Numbered from the stretch's first letter, positions 11,137 through 23,597 are shown. The stretch: DNA of 64,000 nt from Chrysopogon serrulatus (GCA_015844335.1 JADLZL010005845.1:35123-99122); one strand, 5' to 3'. The notes: a model not told the origin generated them from the sequence alone. Made by a program: numbers and translations.

Positions 11137-12424
11137 TGATAACCTGTTGAGCGATGGAGGAAGGGGACCTCAAGGCTAGGCGGCCAGCGTTCCACACCCG
11201 ACAGCACGGGGGACAGCTCCCGCATGGCCGCTCGCTTGGAGGTGGACAGGGCACGCGAAGGCGTCATGGAATTTGGCCGCGATCGTTGCTCAGCGTAGTA
11301 GAATTATCGTCGGGCCGGTCGGTTGGACCACCGTCGTAGCATCACCCGCCTTGCTTGCTTCTCCGGCTGCGGATCACGGAAGACTGACTTTGCAGCCAAC
11401 CTGTCGCTTCGACGCGGCACCCAGTCAGCAGGGATCTTGAAGACACGAACGCGGGGGGCTGACCATATCAGGGGCTCCTGTAGGGGGAGGCGTAGGGAGT
11501 CCACGAAGGACACCGGGCCCGTGGCACGGGCCAGGCGATCGTCCGCAGGCGTGAATCGCCAGCATCGAGTCTTCGCGTCACCCGCAGCGTCGACCACCAC
11601 TGGGGATCTGACCATGGCGGCCGGGGGCCGCCAGCAGTGCCCGCGGGCGAAGGTATGGGTGGCGACAGATCCCTCGGCGGGCTCGAACCGAGTCGGCCCA
11701 GGCGCAAGGTCGGGGCGGGCCCAAATCGGTCGTGGCGGGGTTAAGCGCGATCGTGGCGGCAGCCCACACACAGCCTTGGCGGTGGACAGTGGAGCCGAAG
11801 TCCGCATCCAAGGCCCGCCCACTGTGCCCCCCCGTGGCTGGTACCGAGGAGCGGTCACCGCGCGGGCCCAAGGTCAATGGAGTGGAGCCATGGCAGGCGA
11901 GGCGCGAGGGGTCCCGGGTAGCAGAGCACGAGGGCGCGCAAAGCGATTGACTCGCAAATCCATGGGGTCGAATATCTCCACCCCACGGCGTTCGACACGC
12001 GCCCCTCGCCGCCACGCCCAACGCCGGCATGCAGCTGTGGCGCTGCGAGCGCAGTTGGCCAATGAGGAGCGCGCCCCCTAGCCTACGCTTGGGCATGCCA
12101 CGCCACCCACGAGGAGAACCGCACGCAGGCCCCATTCTCATGACCCATGGGCGCCGGCATGCACGCCGCCCGGCGGAGGCCGAGGCAGCGACGGTCCGCA
12201 CCCGGTGGTAGCCGTTGCAATTGCCGGCCCCGGCGAAGTCGATGCCGCTGCCGCGGGGCGGCCGGATGGGTCCTCCTCGTGGGGTTGGAGGTCCATTAGA
12301 CCCTTCTTCGGGCGCGTCGTTACCACCGTCCCCCCCGCCCGGTCGCCGCCACCGCCATGACCATCGCCCCTCGCGGGGCGGAGGCGGCTCCGCCGGAGCA
12401 CCCCATTCCTGGAAGGCGACCAAA

Positions 12425-13873
12425 CGGATGTGAACTAGGTAGTACAGTCCGGGCGCGGGGTCGTAGAGGCTTGGGCGGGGTGCGTAAAGCGCGGTTCGGG
12501 ATGAAGATGATCTCGCTTCGCCGGGATGAAGCTTGGGTGTACGCACCAAGCCGTGACAAAGAGTTCTCGGTCGTCGTCCGGAGGGACATTGTTCGGCCGA
12601 ACGACATCGACCTCAGCACAAGCCGGCCCCAGGATCCGTTGGACCGTGGCGGCGTTGCGGGCGTGGAGTGGGATGCAGCGCAGCCCGATGAGAACTCTGT
12701 AGCGGAAGGAGCCCTCGGTGCCCGACGAGTGTCTGGTCCAAGGCCGCCAGACGAGGGGAAGCAGGTGACCCCCGGCCTTGGCCGCCAGGACCCTGTCTCT
12801 GTCCTCCAAACGTCGGAATCTCACAATGAAGTCTTGGGGTTCATGGCGGCGGACATCGGCATCCTCGGCCCGGATTTCAAAGCGCTCGAACAAGTACCAG
12901 GACACCATGGCCGTGGAGATGGCAGGTCTTGTGCCGCCGATGGTGACGACGGCCGCTCGCTCGAGGCCCGCCTCAGCCGCCGACAGAGCCTCCGTTCGCG
13001 GGATCACGATGAGTCTCGTGTTACGCTGCGCAAAGCGCCCGTCGGGCGGGACACACGCCAACACCGGCGGCGGCGGGCGGCGGAGGTGGCCGAGAGTGAC
13101 GTGCGTGGGCGACCCAGGAGCAGGGGAGGGGGCCCACCGCCGCGCTGACCGAGGGCGCTCCCCTGGACGCCGACCGCTGAGCGAGTGTCCGCCGAGCCCG
13201 CGACGGCGGCCATGGCCACCTCCGCCGCCCCGGCCACAGGCCACTCGCGCCTCACCGGGCAGCGGCGGCGGTGACAGACGGCGCTTGCCCAGCCGCCCTC
13301 TCGGGCGTGGACACCGAAGCGCGGTGGCCCACGCCCCAAAGAATTGAAGCACCGGGGCGGGAAGGTACAGTTTGCCTTGATATGATTGTTGGCGAGGCAG
13401 TTGAAGCAGAGCCCCAGCAGCTCCGGCGGGATGGGCCCAGACCTCCTGGGAGGCGAATGACGGCGCCAGCGACGGTGGCTACGCACCGTGAAGAAGCCGC
13501 CAAGATCCCGGTACCCAGCGAGCCGGTGGGTAGGGGGAAGCCCCCGCGGGGGGGGAGGAGGGGGCTGGGAGTTCCGGGAGTTGGCTCTTCTTGCGCCGCC
13601 CATGAACCCGCCTCCTGGTGGCGACGCCGGCCGCGACCGACGCCGGGCGCTTGCCAGACAAGGGGCCTTGCCCCTACCCGGAGGAGGAGGAGGCGAGGGG
13701 GGCTCGGAGTCAGACTCGTCGGAGTCGCTGAAATGGAGCCGGTCGCCGGAACCACCACCGAGGAACTCGTCCGGGAAGAACCTGGGGTTACCGACGCCAA
13801 GCGACCTAGGCGAGGGCAGCTCCTCCTCAGCCTCGTCGGCCTAGGAGTGGCGACGCGAGGGGGAACCAGCGTC
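12425..13873 (-). pseudogene. L1-a ORF1 (gag-like RNA-binding protein, frame-damaged)
   Basis: It begins near 13873 with MDAGSPS. An acidic Ser/Asp stretch and a Pro-rich stretch follow, then a CCHC knuckle (CFNCLANNHIKANC) near 13380. After a frame change comes a domain with ISTAMVSWYLFERFEI, HEPQDFIVRF and LGPACAEVD, matching L1-b ORF1. A stop soon after the start and frame changes break it. ORF1 proteins of L1 bind element RNA. The C-terminal Pro/Arg-rich extension towards 11200 cannot be delimited. Confidence 0.7.
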
Positions 13874-14724
13874 CATCACCGGAGCGGAGGGAAGGGAGGC
13901 AGCGGAGGCGAGCGCGGCGGGCTGCGGGAGCTAGGACGAGGTGATCGGCGGACTCGGCATGCTGATCACAGAGGTTGCAGGCGTCATCATGCTGCTGACC
14001 ATGCCTTCGCCGCGGCTCCGCCGTCCATAGACGGTTGTGCAGAGCAATCCAGAAGAAGAATTTAACCTTTGGTGGGGCTTTCGTTTTCCAGAGCTCCTTG
14101 GCACCTCTCAAGTCAGTAGCACCAAGAAAGAATGCTCTGTAGAGCAGCCATCATTGGACCATCTCCAAACAAATCTGTCAGCCTGCATCGGCTGCAGACG
14201 TATAGTGTCGATGAGCTACCAGACCCGAATGTAGTCGACGATGACCCGCGTGGTCAGTGTGGCGGTGATGTCCCTGACCCAGCAAAGGTTTAGCAAGGCA
14301 TTCCTGACGATGTGATGCTTCCCCGGCCTGGTTGTCACAGAGAACATGTTTGGCGCGAAGCGTGCCAACATCCGCCCAAGAGTCAGTAGAGAAGAGAGCT
14401 GACGAACCATTGCCAAGAGTGACTGAAATGGATGTAACATAGCCTTAACATCCTTTTCCACTTTGGATGGCAGGGCAGCCTAAGCGCGTTGGGGGTTGGT
14501 CCTTCTGAGCCATTCCCACATGAAGCGCAATTTTAGCTTTCTTCCTGCCTGCAGAGTGGATCACCATGATTACATGCCTCAAGCAATACTATCATTTCCA
14601 AGAAGGAAATGGTGTTACTATTTACAATTTGAACAACAGAAGCCTTATCTCTTGATCTATATTCTTGAGTTTTTCTTCACACTGAACTTCACTTCAGACT
14701 TGCCCTTTGCAGCTTCTGAGGACT

Positions 14725-15532
14725 CTGTCAATAAAAATACAAAAGTAAGAAATGGTATTGGAGTTATCATCAGGTAAATATTTAGGAAAGTTAACAAAGG
14801 TCCAGAGGGAAAAAATTGCCTAGCTAAATACAAGTGGAAATAACATGAAGCAGCATACTGAAATAGTACGAAAGAAACAATAGAAAGCAATGGAATTCCC
14901 TAGGTTTGTGCATCAACCTAAACCTAAGACTATGGGTTACCCAAGTTAAAAGTCCAGGGCACAATTGGTCTTAGTATAGAACAGCTGCATTTTTAAAAAT
15001 AAAAAATAAAAAAAAACCACATGGTCACATCCCTGGTCAAACAGTGTTGGGAACTTGAAAATATTGTGCTAATAGATCTGAGGAGCTGACACAAATGAGA
15101 GGCAAATGAAACTAATTTCTACAAAAATACACGCTAGAATTTATTCCGGACATTAAATTGTACAAATAGTTTCATAAAATTAGATGGGCAGCTCTTCACC
15201 GTAGTTCATATCAAGCATGCCCCTGATGATTATAACTCTGCCAATTAAAATATGTATACATAAAAGTCGACCACATTTCCTGAAATCAAGAAGCTCTAAA
15301 TGCATCATCTCCCTTCTCTTTTCTCGGAGAAGATCAAATAATTCAACCATACGCTTTAAATTTGTTTGCATGATAGTGCAAAGCCTTTGGAAATTTCAGC
15401 AATAAAAGTTAAACTACAATAGGTACTAATACATATATTGGCATGGATAGGCATATTTTTCACTACACTTTAGCGGACAATAATTTGGCTTATCTTTATT
15501 ATACTTAGCCTCTGTACAGACAACGCAGCACT
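14725..15532 (-). other. SBP-1 intron 2 sequence, right-hand part (left of L1-b)
   Basis: Matches intron 2 of SBP-2 (about 30771-31600) and SBP-3 (about 35388-36210). Shared blocks include CAATGGAATTCCCTAGGT and GCTCTTCACC-TAGTTCATAT. No coding sequence was seen. Confidence 0.7.
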
Positions 15533-15959
15533 AGAAGCTGTTTATCAGGAAATTGCAAGAATCCGGTTGCTTGAGGAGGCGGGCCTCGCCCCACCGAGAA
15601 TATCGCTTAGGTAGGTAGCCACGCCGCCCACGGCGGCCGGCCCCCGCCCCCGGCCCACCGCCTCCCCGCCGGGCGGCCATCCCGGCCCCGGCGCCCCCAC
15701 CGCTAGCCCCGCTTGGCTCCTCGCGGTCCGCCCGGTCCCCTGTGTTCCCCCTCCCTTCACGCTGCGCCCTGCGCCAACCCTAGATCTGATATGGCGGACC
15801 AGTCCACTCCCCCCCCCCCCCCGCCATTCTTGGGCAGATGAGTGCGAGGCCGAGCTCCCGTCTCATGATCGCTTCGGTGCGGGCTCCCTCGGCCGGCTTC
15901 TTCGGCGGAGTTCCTCGGCCGCGGTCTTGGTGAGCTCGGTGACTCGGAGGACTCCTCAT

Positions 15960-17657
15960 GCCCCGGTAGCGACCGGAGCCCCCCAGCCCGCCCGTCATTT
16001 GGTAGGGGAAAGGCTGTCGCCGGTCCTTCACGCGCAGCGTACGCCCGGCGCCGTCACCGCCACCGCCGCACTAGGCGAAGGGATTCATGGCGGCGCCGCG
16101 TATGCTTCCTCCCGGCCCTGGACTCCACGCCGCCCTCCCACCCGGCTCACGTGCGGGCGTGCCGGACCTAGAGGGATTCTTCCGGTCGCCCGGCCGGAAA
16201 CTTCGGCCGGCGCCCGATCTCGCGGCGACCCTCGGGTATGTACCCCGAATTCGAAGGACATTTGCTTCAAGCGCCTCGCAACCTCAGACGTCAAAGGCGG
16301 TGCGCCCCCAACCGTCCAGCGGTGCTACAAGCGCTGGATGGAGGGCACCGCGCCTTTCCTGGGCCACCGCCGCGCGCGCCGGGCCTCTCCACCATTCTCG
16401 GGTCAAGCGCGGCCGCTCGCTCGAGCGGCACCGGGGGGCACCGTCGCCGCCGTGCCCGCACCGGCCGTTCAGCGGCCTCGGCCGACTGCTGCTTCCGGCG
16501 CCTCCGCCTCGATAGGGAGAACACCTCCATCCCGGTGCTGGCGGCCTCCCCCGTCCCCCCTCCCTAACCGGCGCCTGGCCGGCTAGGACAACGAGCCCCC
16601 GCCCTCGGGAACCTACATGCCGGGTGGGGCGCTCGTCGTTGGGGACTGGGAGGAATGCCCAGACATCTCCCCCATGGTCGTCGTCCCGCGCACGGCTGAC
16701 CTCCAGGCGGCGGAGGACACCCTCGAGCTCGCCCTCGTGGCAACCATCAGCGGCACTCGCCCGGCCATTTCGATGGCCATGGTCCAGGCGTTCCTCCTCG
16801 AGCATTTCGAAATCACCGCGTTGGACGCTGACATCCACCGCCACGAGCCCGAGGACTTCATTGTCCGCTTCAGGAGACCTGGTGATCGGGCGCGAGTCCT
16901 CGCGTCCAGGCCGTCCGGTGGGCCACTACCCCTCACCTGGCGCCCATGGAGAAGGACATCCATGGCGAGCGCCGGGAGGTTTCGGTTCAGGGTTCTGGTT
17001 GGTCTGCGGCGCCTAGCTCTACATGGCCACAGCCCCGCCGTGGCCCAGGTTATCCTGGGTCCCTCTTGCGCCAAGATCGCCGAGGCTAGGCTGCGCGACA
17101 TCCCCGACGACGACAGAGAATACTTCGTCATGGCGTGGTGCCTGCACCTGCGCTTCATCAAGTATGAGGAGATCATCTTCATCCCCGAACCCACCCTCCC
17201 GGGATTCAATGAAGCTATGCGCACCGACCTCCCGAACTCCGAGCACTGGTCCGCATCCGTGCGGTGGCGTGCAGATCGGAACACGCCGCCTCCCTCCTCC
17301 CGGGCGGTGACGGTGGCGTTGGCTGGACAACGGAGACGGCGACGCCGATCTCGGGCGACGGTGACGATGGTCCGTGCGACGGCAGCGCTGGCGCTGGGGG
17401 ACGAGGAGGGCCCCCGACGGCGATCAACCACCCTCCCCGACTTACCCCCCCCGCGCCGTGACAACGACTCGGGCTCGGCGACAGTAACTACAATGGCTTC
17501 TGGCCAGGACTCGACCGGTGCCGCTGCGGCGAGTGCGACCTACCGGAGGGCCACGCCGGCGGTGAGGCTGGCCTTGGCCGATTGTTGGAGCGATCCACGT
17601 GTCCACTATGGAGTGTGGGGGCCCACTGCTGCGCCTGTTCCCCCTCGTCGCCCGTGA
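15960..17657 (+). pseudogene. L1-b ORF1 (gag-like protein, knuckle degraded)
   Basis: Around 16260-16340 the zinc-knuckle region reads CFKRLATSD---- where L1-a has CFNCLANNH, so a zinc-binding Cys has become Arg and the His is lost. From 16617 an open stretch gives WEECPDISPMVVVPR, SGTRPAISMAMVQAFLLEHF, HEPEDFIVRFRR and LGPSCAKI, colinear with L1-a ORF1, then an Arg-rich tail. The start and the exact frames before 16617 are uncertain. Confidence 0.65.
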
Positions 17658-18636
17658 CCCTTGAGCACCACGCCCTGCTCTGCAACGGGGCACAAAAGGT
17701 TGGCAGCGGGACCCACCTATCATCGGACACGACAGGCAGGGATTCTTCCCCCTTCGGCGGGATCTCAAACTCGTTTCCGCCCTCACGCGCCGCCCTGAGG
17801 ACTCGCCGTCTCCACACCTGGGCTTCGTGGGCCGCTTTCTCGCCACGGGCACCCTGCTTTATTCTGAGGATGGTCGTTCCTTTGTGGCACCACACAGTGG
17901 CTCACAAAGCCCCGGTGGGCCGGGCGGCTTGCCATGGTAGCGGAACCAGGCGGCCCAGCGCCCATGCTCGCGTCCTTGCTCGCAACGGCTGATGACGGAC
18001 AACCGGGCGCCGGCGCCTCGCGGGATGCGGGCGCGGCCGTCCGGCGCTGATGGCTCACGGGATAACGACCGAGGCAACGGTGCGCGGACTGCTTTCGCGG
18101 TGAATTCCGCGCCCCTTGCGAGGCGCCGCAGCGCCGGGCGGAACCACCCCGATCCTACCGCGGCCAGATGCAACTCACCGCCGTGCGACACCCACGAGCC
18201 CCCCCTTGCGCCTCCGACCACCCGGCGTCCACGGCAAGCTTCATCAACTCGCTGCGCCTGCCGCTCGACACCCCCATCCTGGGCACCCCTCCTCGGCCAG
18301 GGTGGCGAGGTCAGCGCGTGCGGCGGCTCGATGCCTCGGGCGTAGCACGAGGCTGGCGGCCAAGTCTGCCTGGCATGATCCGCGGCATGAACGCCAGGCC
18401 AAGCGCGTCCTGCTGGCTAAGTGGGACGGCCCAGCAAGAGCCCACGCTGTCCGCGTCACGGATACCGGGGATCGGCGAGGAGGTTCTCTGCGCACTTCGA
18501 CTCGCCGCTCTCCTCCAGCAAGCGCGAGGCCATGCGTCACTACTACACCAGGCGCGCACCCCGGGGATCCAGCAGCCCCGCGTCGGCCCGCTAGATGCTC
18601 CGGTAGTCGTTGCGTGGAGCCACTCACCTGTACCCA

Positions 18637-21600
18637 ATGAATACAAACCACCTGCTTTGCTGGAACGCCCGGGGCCTCAACAGCCGGGCACGTCGCCACA
18701 CCGTTAGAACAGTAGTTTCCAGTCATCGGCCCTCGATCGTCTGCCTCTAGGAAACGAAGTCTGCAAACTTCACTGTATCCATGAACATCGACACAACAGG
18801 CTTCGATTACGACTATGTTGCTTTGCCTGCTGTCGGCATGGCGGGGGGCGCTGTCATTTCGTGGCGCCGGGACATCTGGGGGGCTTCTGCTATCTCTGTG
18901 CGAAGTTACTCCATCACGCTCCGACTCGCCCCTCTGGCCGGCCCGGGGGAGCCTTGGTGGCTTACCACGGTCTACGGGCCAACGGCGAGGAATGAGAAAG
19001 CAGGGTTCCTACAGGAGCTTCGTGACGTGCGCTCTGCTTGCACCGGCCCATGGATCATCACTGGCGACTTCAACCTTATTTACCTAGTGGCGGACAAGAA
19101 CAATCCCAGGCTGCACCACTCTCAGATGCGCATGTTTAGAACGTTCATTGATGCTCTGCAGCTACATGGGCGCCCCTACGGGGCGGACAGTTTACCTGGT
19201 CGAATGGACGTGACTCACCGACCCTGGAGCGCCTCGACAGGGTCTTCATGAGCATCGAATGGAATCAGCAGTTCCCGACCCACCAGCTGCGTTGCCTTTC
19301 CTCCGATGCCTCCGATCACGTGCCGCTGCTTCTGTCCCTCGACTCTGACGTTTGGGCACCCGCGATTCCAATTCGGCAACCACTGGCCCAGCCTTCACGG
19401 CTTCCTCGACGTCGTCTCCGCGGCGTGGTCACGCCAGACGTCGGGGCTCGACGCCTGCCGCGCCTTGGATGACAGGTTGCATTCCACAGCTCGGGCGTTG
19501 ACTAGCTGGAGGGCCTCATGTGTTGGGAGTGTGCGCATGCATCTGGCGGCGGCTCGGTTCGTCATCTTTGAGCTTGATCGTGCGTAGGAGCGTCGCCAGC
19601 TATCACCTGGGGAGATCGAGCTACACAGGGAGCTCAAGGCCGGCTCGGCCCCGGGCTGGCGTCCCAGGCAGCGTCATGGCGCGGCGGCGAGCTCGCGACC
19701 GACACGAGGGAAGCTTGACAGCGTGCACGAAGTACTTCCACCTCCAGGCGTGCCACCGCAGGCGCAAAAATTTTATCTTCGCATTCGAGCATGAGGGGCT
19801 TACGGTCTCGGCAGACCAGGCCAAGGCGGACGTCGTGCACGCATACTTCGACGGTATCATGGGAACACCATTCGTGCGCCAACACCGTATCAACCTGCAG
19901 CTCCTGGCCATCCCACGCCTTGAGGACCTGCTTTGCCTTGTTGAGCCTTTCACTGCGGAGGAGGTTAGGCGCATCGTCTGGGAGTCGCCGAGGGACCGTG
20001 TGCCGGGCCCGGACGGCATGACCGCCGCCTTCTACCAGGCCACCTGGGAGGTGGTTGGCACCGACTTACTGCGGGTGTTCCAGACTTTCTGGGAGCTGGA
20101 TTTCAGGAGACTCCACCTAATCAACGGCGTGCTGATGATCTTGCTCCACAAGACCCCGGACCCAGCTTCACTACGAGACTACAGGCCTATTAGTTTGATC
20201 CACTCGGCTGGGAAGTTCATCACTAAGGGCCTCGCCATGCGCTTTACCCCCTTCATGTCGCGCATCGTGAGCATCAACCAGTCTGCGTTCATGCGCGGAC
20301 GCCACATCCACGATAACTTTTGCGCAGTCCAGCTCACTTGCCATTGGCTGCACGCGAAGCATCACCCAGCGATCCTGCTCAAGATCGACCTGGCGACGGC
20401 TTTCGACACAGTTGCCTAGTCGTTCCTCCTTGAGCTGCTGCTCCACATTGGCTTCCCCGCACGGTGGACAAAGTGGATCTCGGCCATCTTGTCCACCTCT
20501 AGCACCCGTGTCTCTGTCAATGGCAAGGCCGGAAGCCGCATTCACCACGCGCGCGGCCTCCGTCAGGGAGACCCGCTCCCCCCCTACTGCTCGTCATCGT
20601 CATGGAGGTGCTCAATGCGCTCCTAGCGGAGGCTGACCGCGCGGGACAGCTCTCCCCACTGTCGGGACACTGCATCAAACATCGGATCTCCCTCTACGCC
20701 GACGATTTGGTGGTGTTCCTGGCGCCGATGCCTGGGGACTTCGTTTGTGTCCGAGCCATATTGGACCTCTTCGCCGGGGCGTCAGGGCTGGAGACGAATC
20801 TCCAAAAGTACGAGATCACACCTATCAGATGTTCACAGCAACTGATCGACGACGTCTTGACGGTGTTCCCCTGCCACCGCAGTGACTTCCCCACACGCTA
20901 CCTCGGCGCCCCACTGGGACTAACAAGGCTACGACGGGCGGACGAGCAGCTTCTCGTGGACAAGATTAGGGCCAGGATTCCGACATGGAAGGCGGGGCTG
21001 CTCACGCAGGCAGGCCGCACCACGCTGACGAAGTCAACCCTATTCGCCATTCCCATCCATGTCGCGATCTGCTGCTACCTCTCTGCAGGGGCTATCGGCG
21101 ACATCGACAAACTGCGCCGCGCATTCATGCAGGCGAGGGGGCGGCGACCGTCGCAGAGGGGAAGTGCAAGGTGGCATGGCCCATCGTCTGCTCCCCCAAG
21201 GATTATGCTGGACTGGGCTTGATCTCCGAATCCTTGGCTTTGCCCTGCGCCTCCGGTGGGAATGGCGACGCGCACACGACCGGATGCCGTCGGGCGTAAT
21301 GCGGCCGTCGAGGGCTGAACGCCGTAGAACGGATGTTCCGTGCATCGGTGATGGTGCAGCCGGGCGACGGTGCGGCGGCTCTCTTCGGACCGACTCTGGC
21401 GGCCGGGCGGGTCCGACTTCTGGCGACGGCCCCTAGCCTTTTCGCAGCTGTGCCGGCGCAATGGCACGGCAAAGACGGTCCGGGAGGCACTCGCTGACCA
21501 CCGTTGGACCCAGGACGTCTTGGGTGCTCCGACGGCCGCAGTGCTAATCGAGTACGTCTCCCTCTGGGACGAGCTGCAGAACATCGTGCTTGCCCCGGCC

Positions 21601-22188
21601 ACACCGGACAGGTTCGTGTGGCGCTGGTCGCCCGATGGGAACTACACGGCGTCCTCCGCATACAGGGCTTTCTTCCTCGAACACACCGCGTTGCCGGGTG
21701 CGAGGCAGCTCTAGAAGGCCTGCGTCCCACCGAAACTAAAGTTCTTCTTCTGGTTGGCCTTGCACGGCCGTCTGTGGACCGCCGCGCGCCACAAGCGCCA
21801 TGGCCTCCAGCCCGAGGGGACCTGTGCCCTCTGTGACCAGGAGGAGGAGACCACTGACCACCTGTTCCTCGGTTGCACCTTCGCTCGTCAGGTCTGGAAC
21901 CCCCTCCTCCGCAAGGCGAACATGCAGGACATCGACCCGCTGCCAGGCTCCAGACTTGCGGACTGGTGGCTGCTCTCACGCATGACGATCGCAGCCGACA
22001 CTAGACGCGCCTTCGACTCCATGTTTATCATCGTCGCCTGGGCACTCTGGAAGGAGCGGAACGCAAGAACCTTCACGGCCACGACAAGGAACGCGGCGGG
22101 AGTGGTGACCGCGGCGACTGACGACCTCCGGGAATTCCTCCACGCCGGCTTCACTGGCCTCGCGCCGCTGGCTCAGGTCTACCTGTAG
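18637..22188 (+). pseudogene. L1-b ORF2 (endonuclease / reverse transcriptase, with stops)
   Basis: The ATG at 18637 gives LLCWNARGLNSRARR. The following SIVCL-ETK motif has TAG in place of Gln at about 18748. Then come FDYDYVALPAVGMAGGA, WWLTTVYGP and ITGDFNLIY (endonuclease), PGPDGMTAAFYQ and LKIDLATAFDTVA (reverse transcriptase), the YADDLVVFLAPMPGD catalytic box near 20695, and ALCDQEEETTDHLFLGC--ARQVW (zinc-binding). It ends at 22188. Stops near 19588, 20417 and 21712 plus frame changes show that it is dead. Confidence 0.85.
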
Positions 22189-22394
22189 TGCTTGGCGCGT
22201 CCTCGGAGCTATACATCCTCTGCGTAATGTAGCCCTCGGCTGCGCCGTCTAGCCGGCGATCTCTGTTTTGTGTTCTATGTCCGGACGCGGGGCAGCTCGC
22301 CCTCGCTGCTGGGCACGTATGTTTTCAAACATTCCCCTTCGCTTAATGAGACACGTGCAGCGCACGTTTTCGAAAAAAAGAAGCTATTTATCAG

Positions 22395-23289
22395 AAGGAT
22401 AGCCTGGCTTGAAATATATTTCATCATAATAAACAAGAATACCTTTGCTTGGTACAGTATGTTTTTATAGATACTATCTGTTATAATGGGAATAATAAAA
22501 ATTACAAACACAAAAGATGATCAACTTTACTTATAGGGTCAAATCTGGAGTATTCTGAGCACAATACACTAAATACGTTATTTTCCTGGTCTGCAACACT
22601 ACATTAAAGAGAAACCTATATTTTCCAGTCTCTGTATCTACTAGAACGACAAGCTTCTGTAGTCTCATCTCCAACTCCAACTATTTACTGTTGCATCAGT
22701 GCAATCAGTGCTACATTTAATTAAATCAGGTACTGCTGGTGGTAACCAGTATTACGTTGCACTAGTTTCAGAAAGATTGCACATTGCAGGGCCTTGGAGT
22801 TATTAGTTACTTGGTGAAGCTGTGAGCCTGTGATAAATTATAAGACAAGCATCACAGTTGTATATGACCCAAAAACACTAGTTTCCAAATGCCAAAATGA
22901 AACATCAACACGCATAAGGCAATGGAAATGTCAACATCACAGCCAACCTGTTTTCATGATCAAGGATGCAATGCAATAGCCAGGAATATGAGAATTACAA
23001 TATCAAATTTGCTCACCAAATCTAGGGTCAAGTTTACACACTCAGATGCAAACATGATGGAATGGAGCTCACCACATTCAGTTATCCCTCAAGTGTAACT
23101 TTCGATTGAAAACAGGACTGGTAAATTTTTTACAGAACCACTAATTATCCTACAAGTACACGAACTACAATTGCAATTACTACTAACCATCCAAATAGCT
23201 AGTCTAGGTTTATCCTGTCAGAACACCACTACACCAAATTCCCCAGGACCGAGCAAACTGAATCGAAACAAGCAATCAGCCGTAGCAGA
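22395..23289 (-). other. SBP-1 intron 2 sequence, left-hand part (right of L1-b)
   Basis: Matches 31630-32540 and 36230-37160 in the other SBP copies, for example GGCTTGAAATATATTTCA and TGCTTGGTACAGTATG. Non-coding. Confidence 0.7.
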
Positions 23290-23597
23290 GAGCCAGAGAC
23301 CATTTCGACATCCCCATGTTGTTCTCCTCCAGCGCCTTAATCATCGTAGCCTCTTTCTGCTCCTGCACAGCAATAATCCATCAGAGAGGCCAGTCCAAGG
23401 CACCAAAAACGTCCCAGCTAAGAAAGCCACCAGGCTTACCCGGTTTTGGCGGCGCTCGAGCGCTTCCGCTTGCCGGACATGGACACGGGCGCGGTCCTCT
23501 GCCTGAGCTTGCCGGTGCCGGGTTCCCCATTCCCGGCGCGCTTTCGGTCCTGCTTCCACTGGCGCTTGTTCTTCTGCACCACGTTGAACTTGGCCGT

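Larger units (their letters stand above)
7394..13925 (-). mobile_element. L1-a: near full-length L1 LINE nested inside L1-c
   Basis: Minus-strand element of about 6.5 kb. Its 3' end is the T-run at 7394-7400 followed by TCGAAATCATGCGCTGCACG, the mirror of the L1-b tail at 22340-22378, so both belong to one family. The order is a GC-rich 5' region, ORF1 with a zinc knuckle, then ORF2 with endonuclease, reverse transcriptase and zinc-binding domain. It splits the L1-c frame exactly after HLVLA. I see no clear target duplication; the left border is set by the tail and the right border by loss of L1-c homology. Confidence 0.85.
6990..14534 (-). mobile_element. L1-c: 5'-truncated L1 in SBP-1 exon 4, itself split by L1-a
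   Basis: About 1 kb of L1 sequence in two pieces, 6990-7393 and about 13926-14534, read on the minus strand. The right piece encodes VRNALLNLCWVRDI and then the reverse-transcriptase zinc-binding region (KFFFWIALHNRLWTA, CNLCDQHAESADHLVL). The left piece continues with VFSREVWFR and FDSLVLLVSWCIWKERN, to a poly(A) tail seen as the T-run at 6990-6996. A GCTTTCTTCCTGCCTGCAGA-like target sequence lies at both ends (6964-6989 and 14535-14560, a few mismatches). It was truncated at insertion and later interrupted. Confidence 0.8.
15549..22378 (+). mobile_element. L1-b: full-length L1 LINE in intron 2 of SBP-1
   Basis: A 6.8-kb plus-strand element bounded by a 16-bp target duplication with one mismatch: AGAAGCTGTTTATCAG at 15533-15548 and AGAAGCTATTTATCAG at 22379-22394. 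It ends in CGAAAAAAA, a short poly(A). The paralogous introns of SBP-2 (near 31600) and SBP-3 (near 36210) lack it, so it inserted after the duplications. It has a GC-rich 5' region, ORF1 and ORF2, and is the same family as L1-a but in the opposite orientation. Confidence 0.92.
6915..23597 (-). pseudogene. SBP-1: broken copy of the four-exon short basic protein gene, split by three L1 insertions
   Basis: Parts match SBP-3 (35123-37486). Exon 1 is 23440-23597, with the start codon ATG changed to ACG and a small deletion near its end that shifts frame before the donor. Exon 2 is about 23290-23362 and is frame-damaged. Exon 3 is about 14640-14724, with an in-frame TAG after the KKNSRI motif. Exon 4 is cut by an L1 insertion, with pieces at 6915-6989 and 14535-14560. 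Intron 2 holds a full-length L1 (15549-22378). The gene therefore spans about 16.7 kb instead of 2.4 kb and cannot make the protein. Confidence 0.8.

Noticed and set aside
11304..13347. Long GC-rich plus-strand open frames across the L1-a ORF1 region
   Set aside because: They are opposite-strand shadows of the L1-a leader and ORF1; the minus strand carries the knuckle and the conserved ORF1 blocks.
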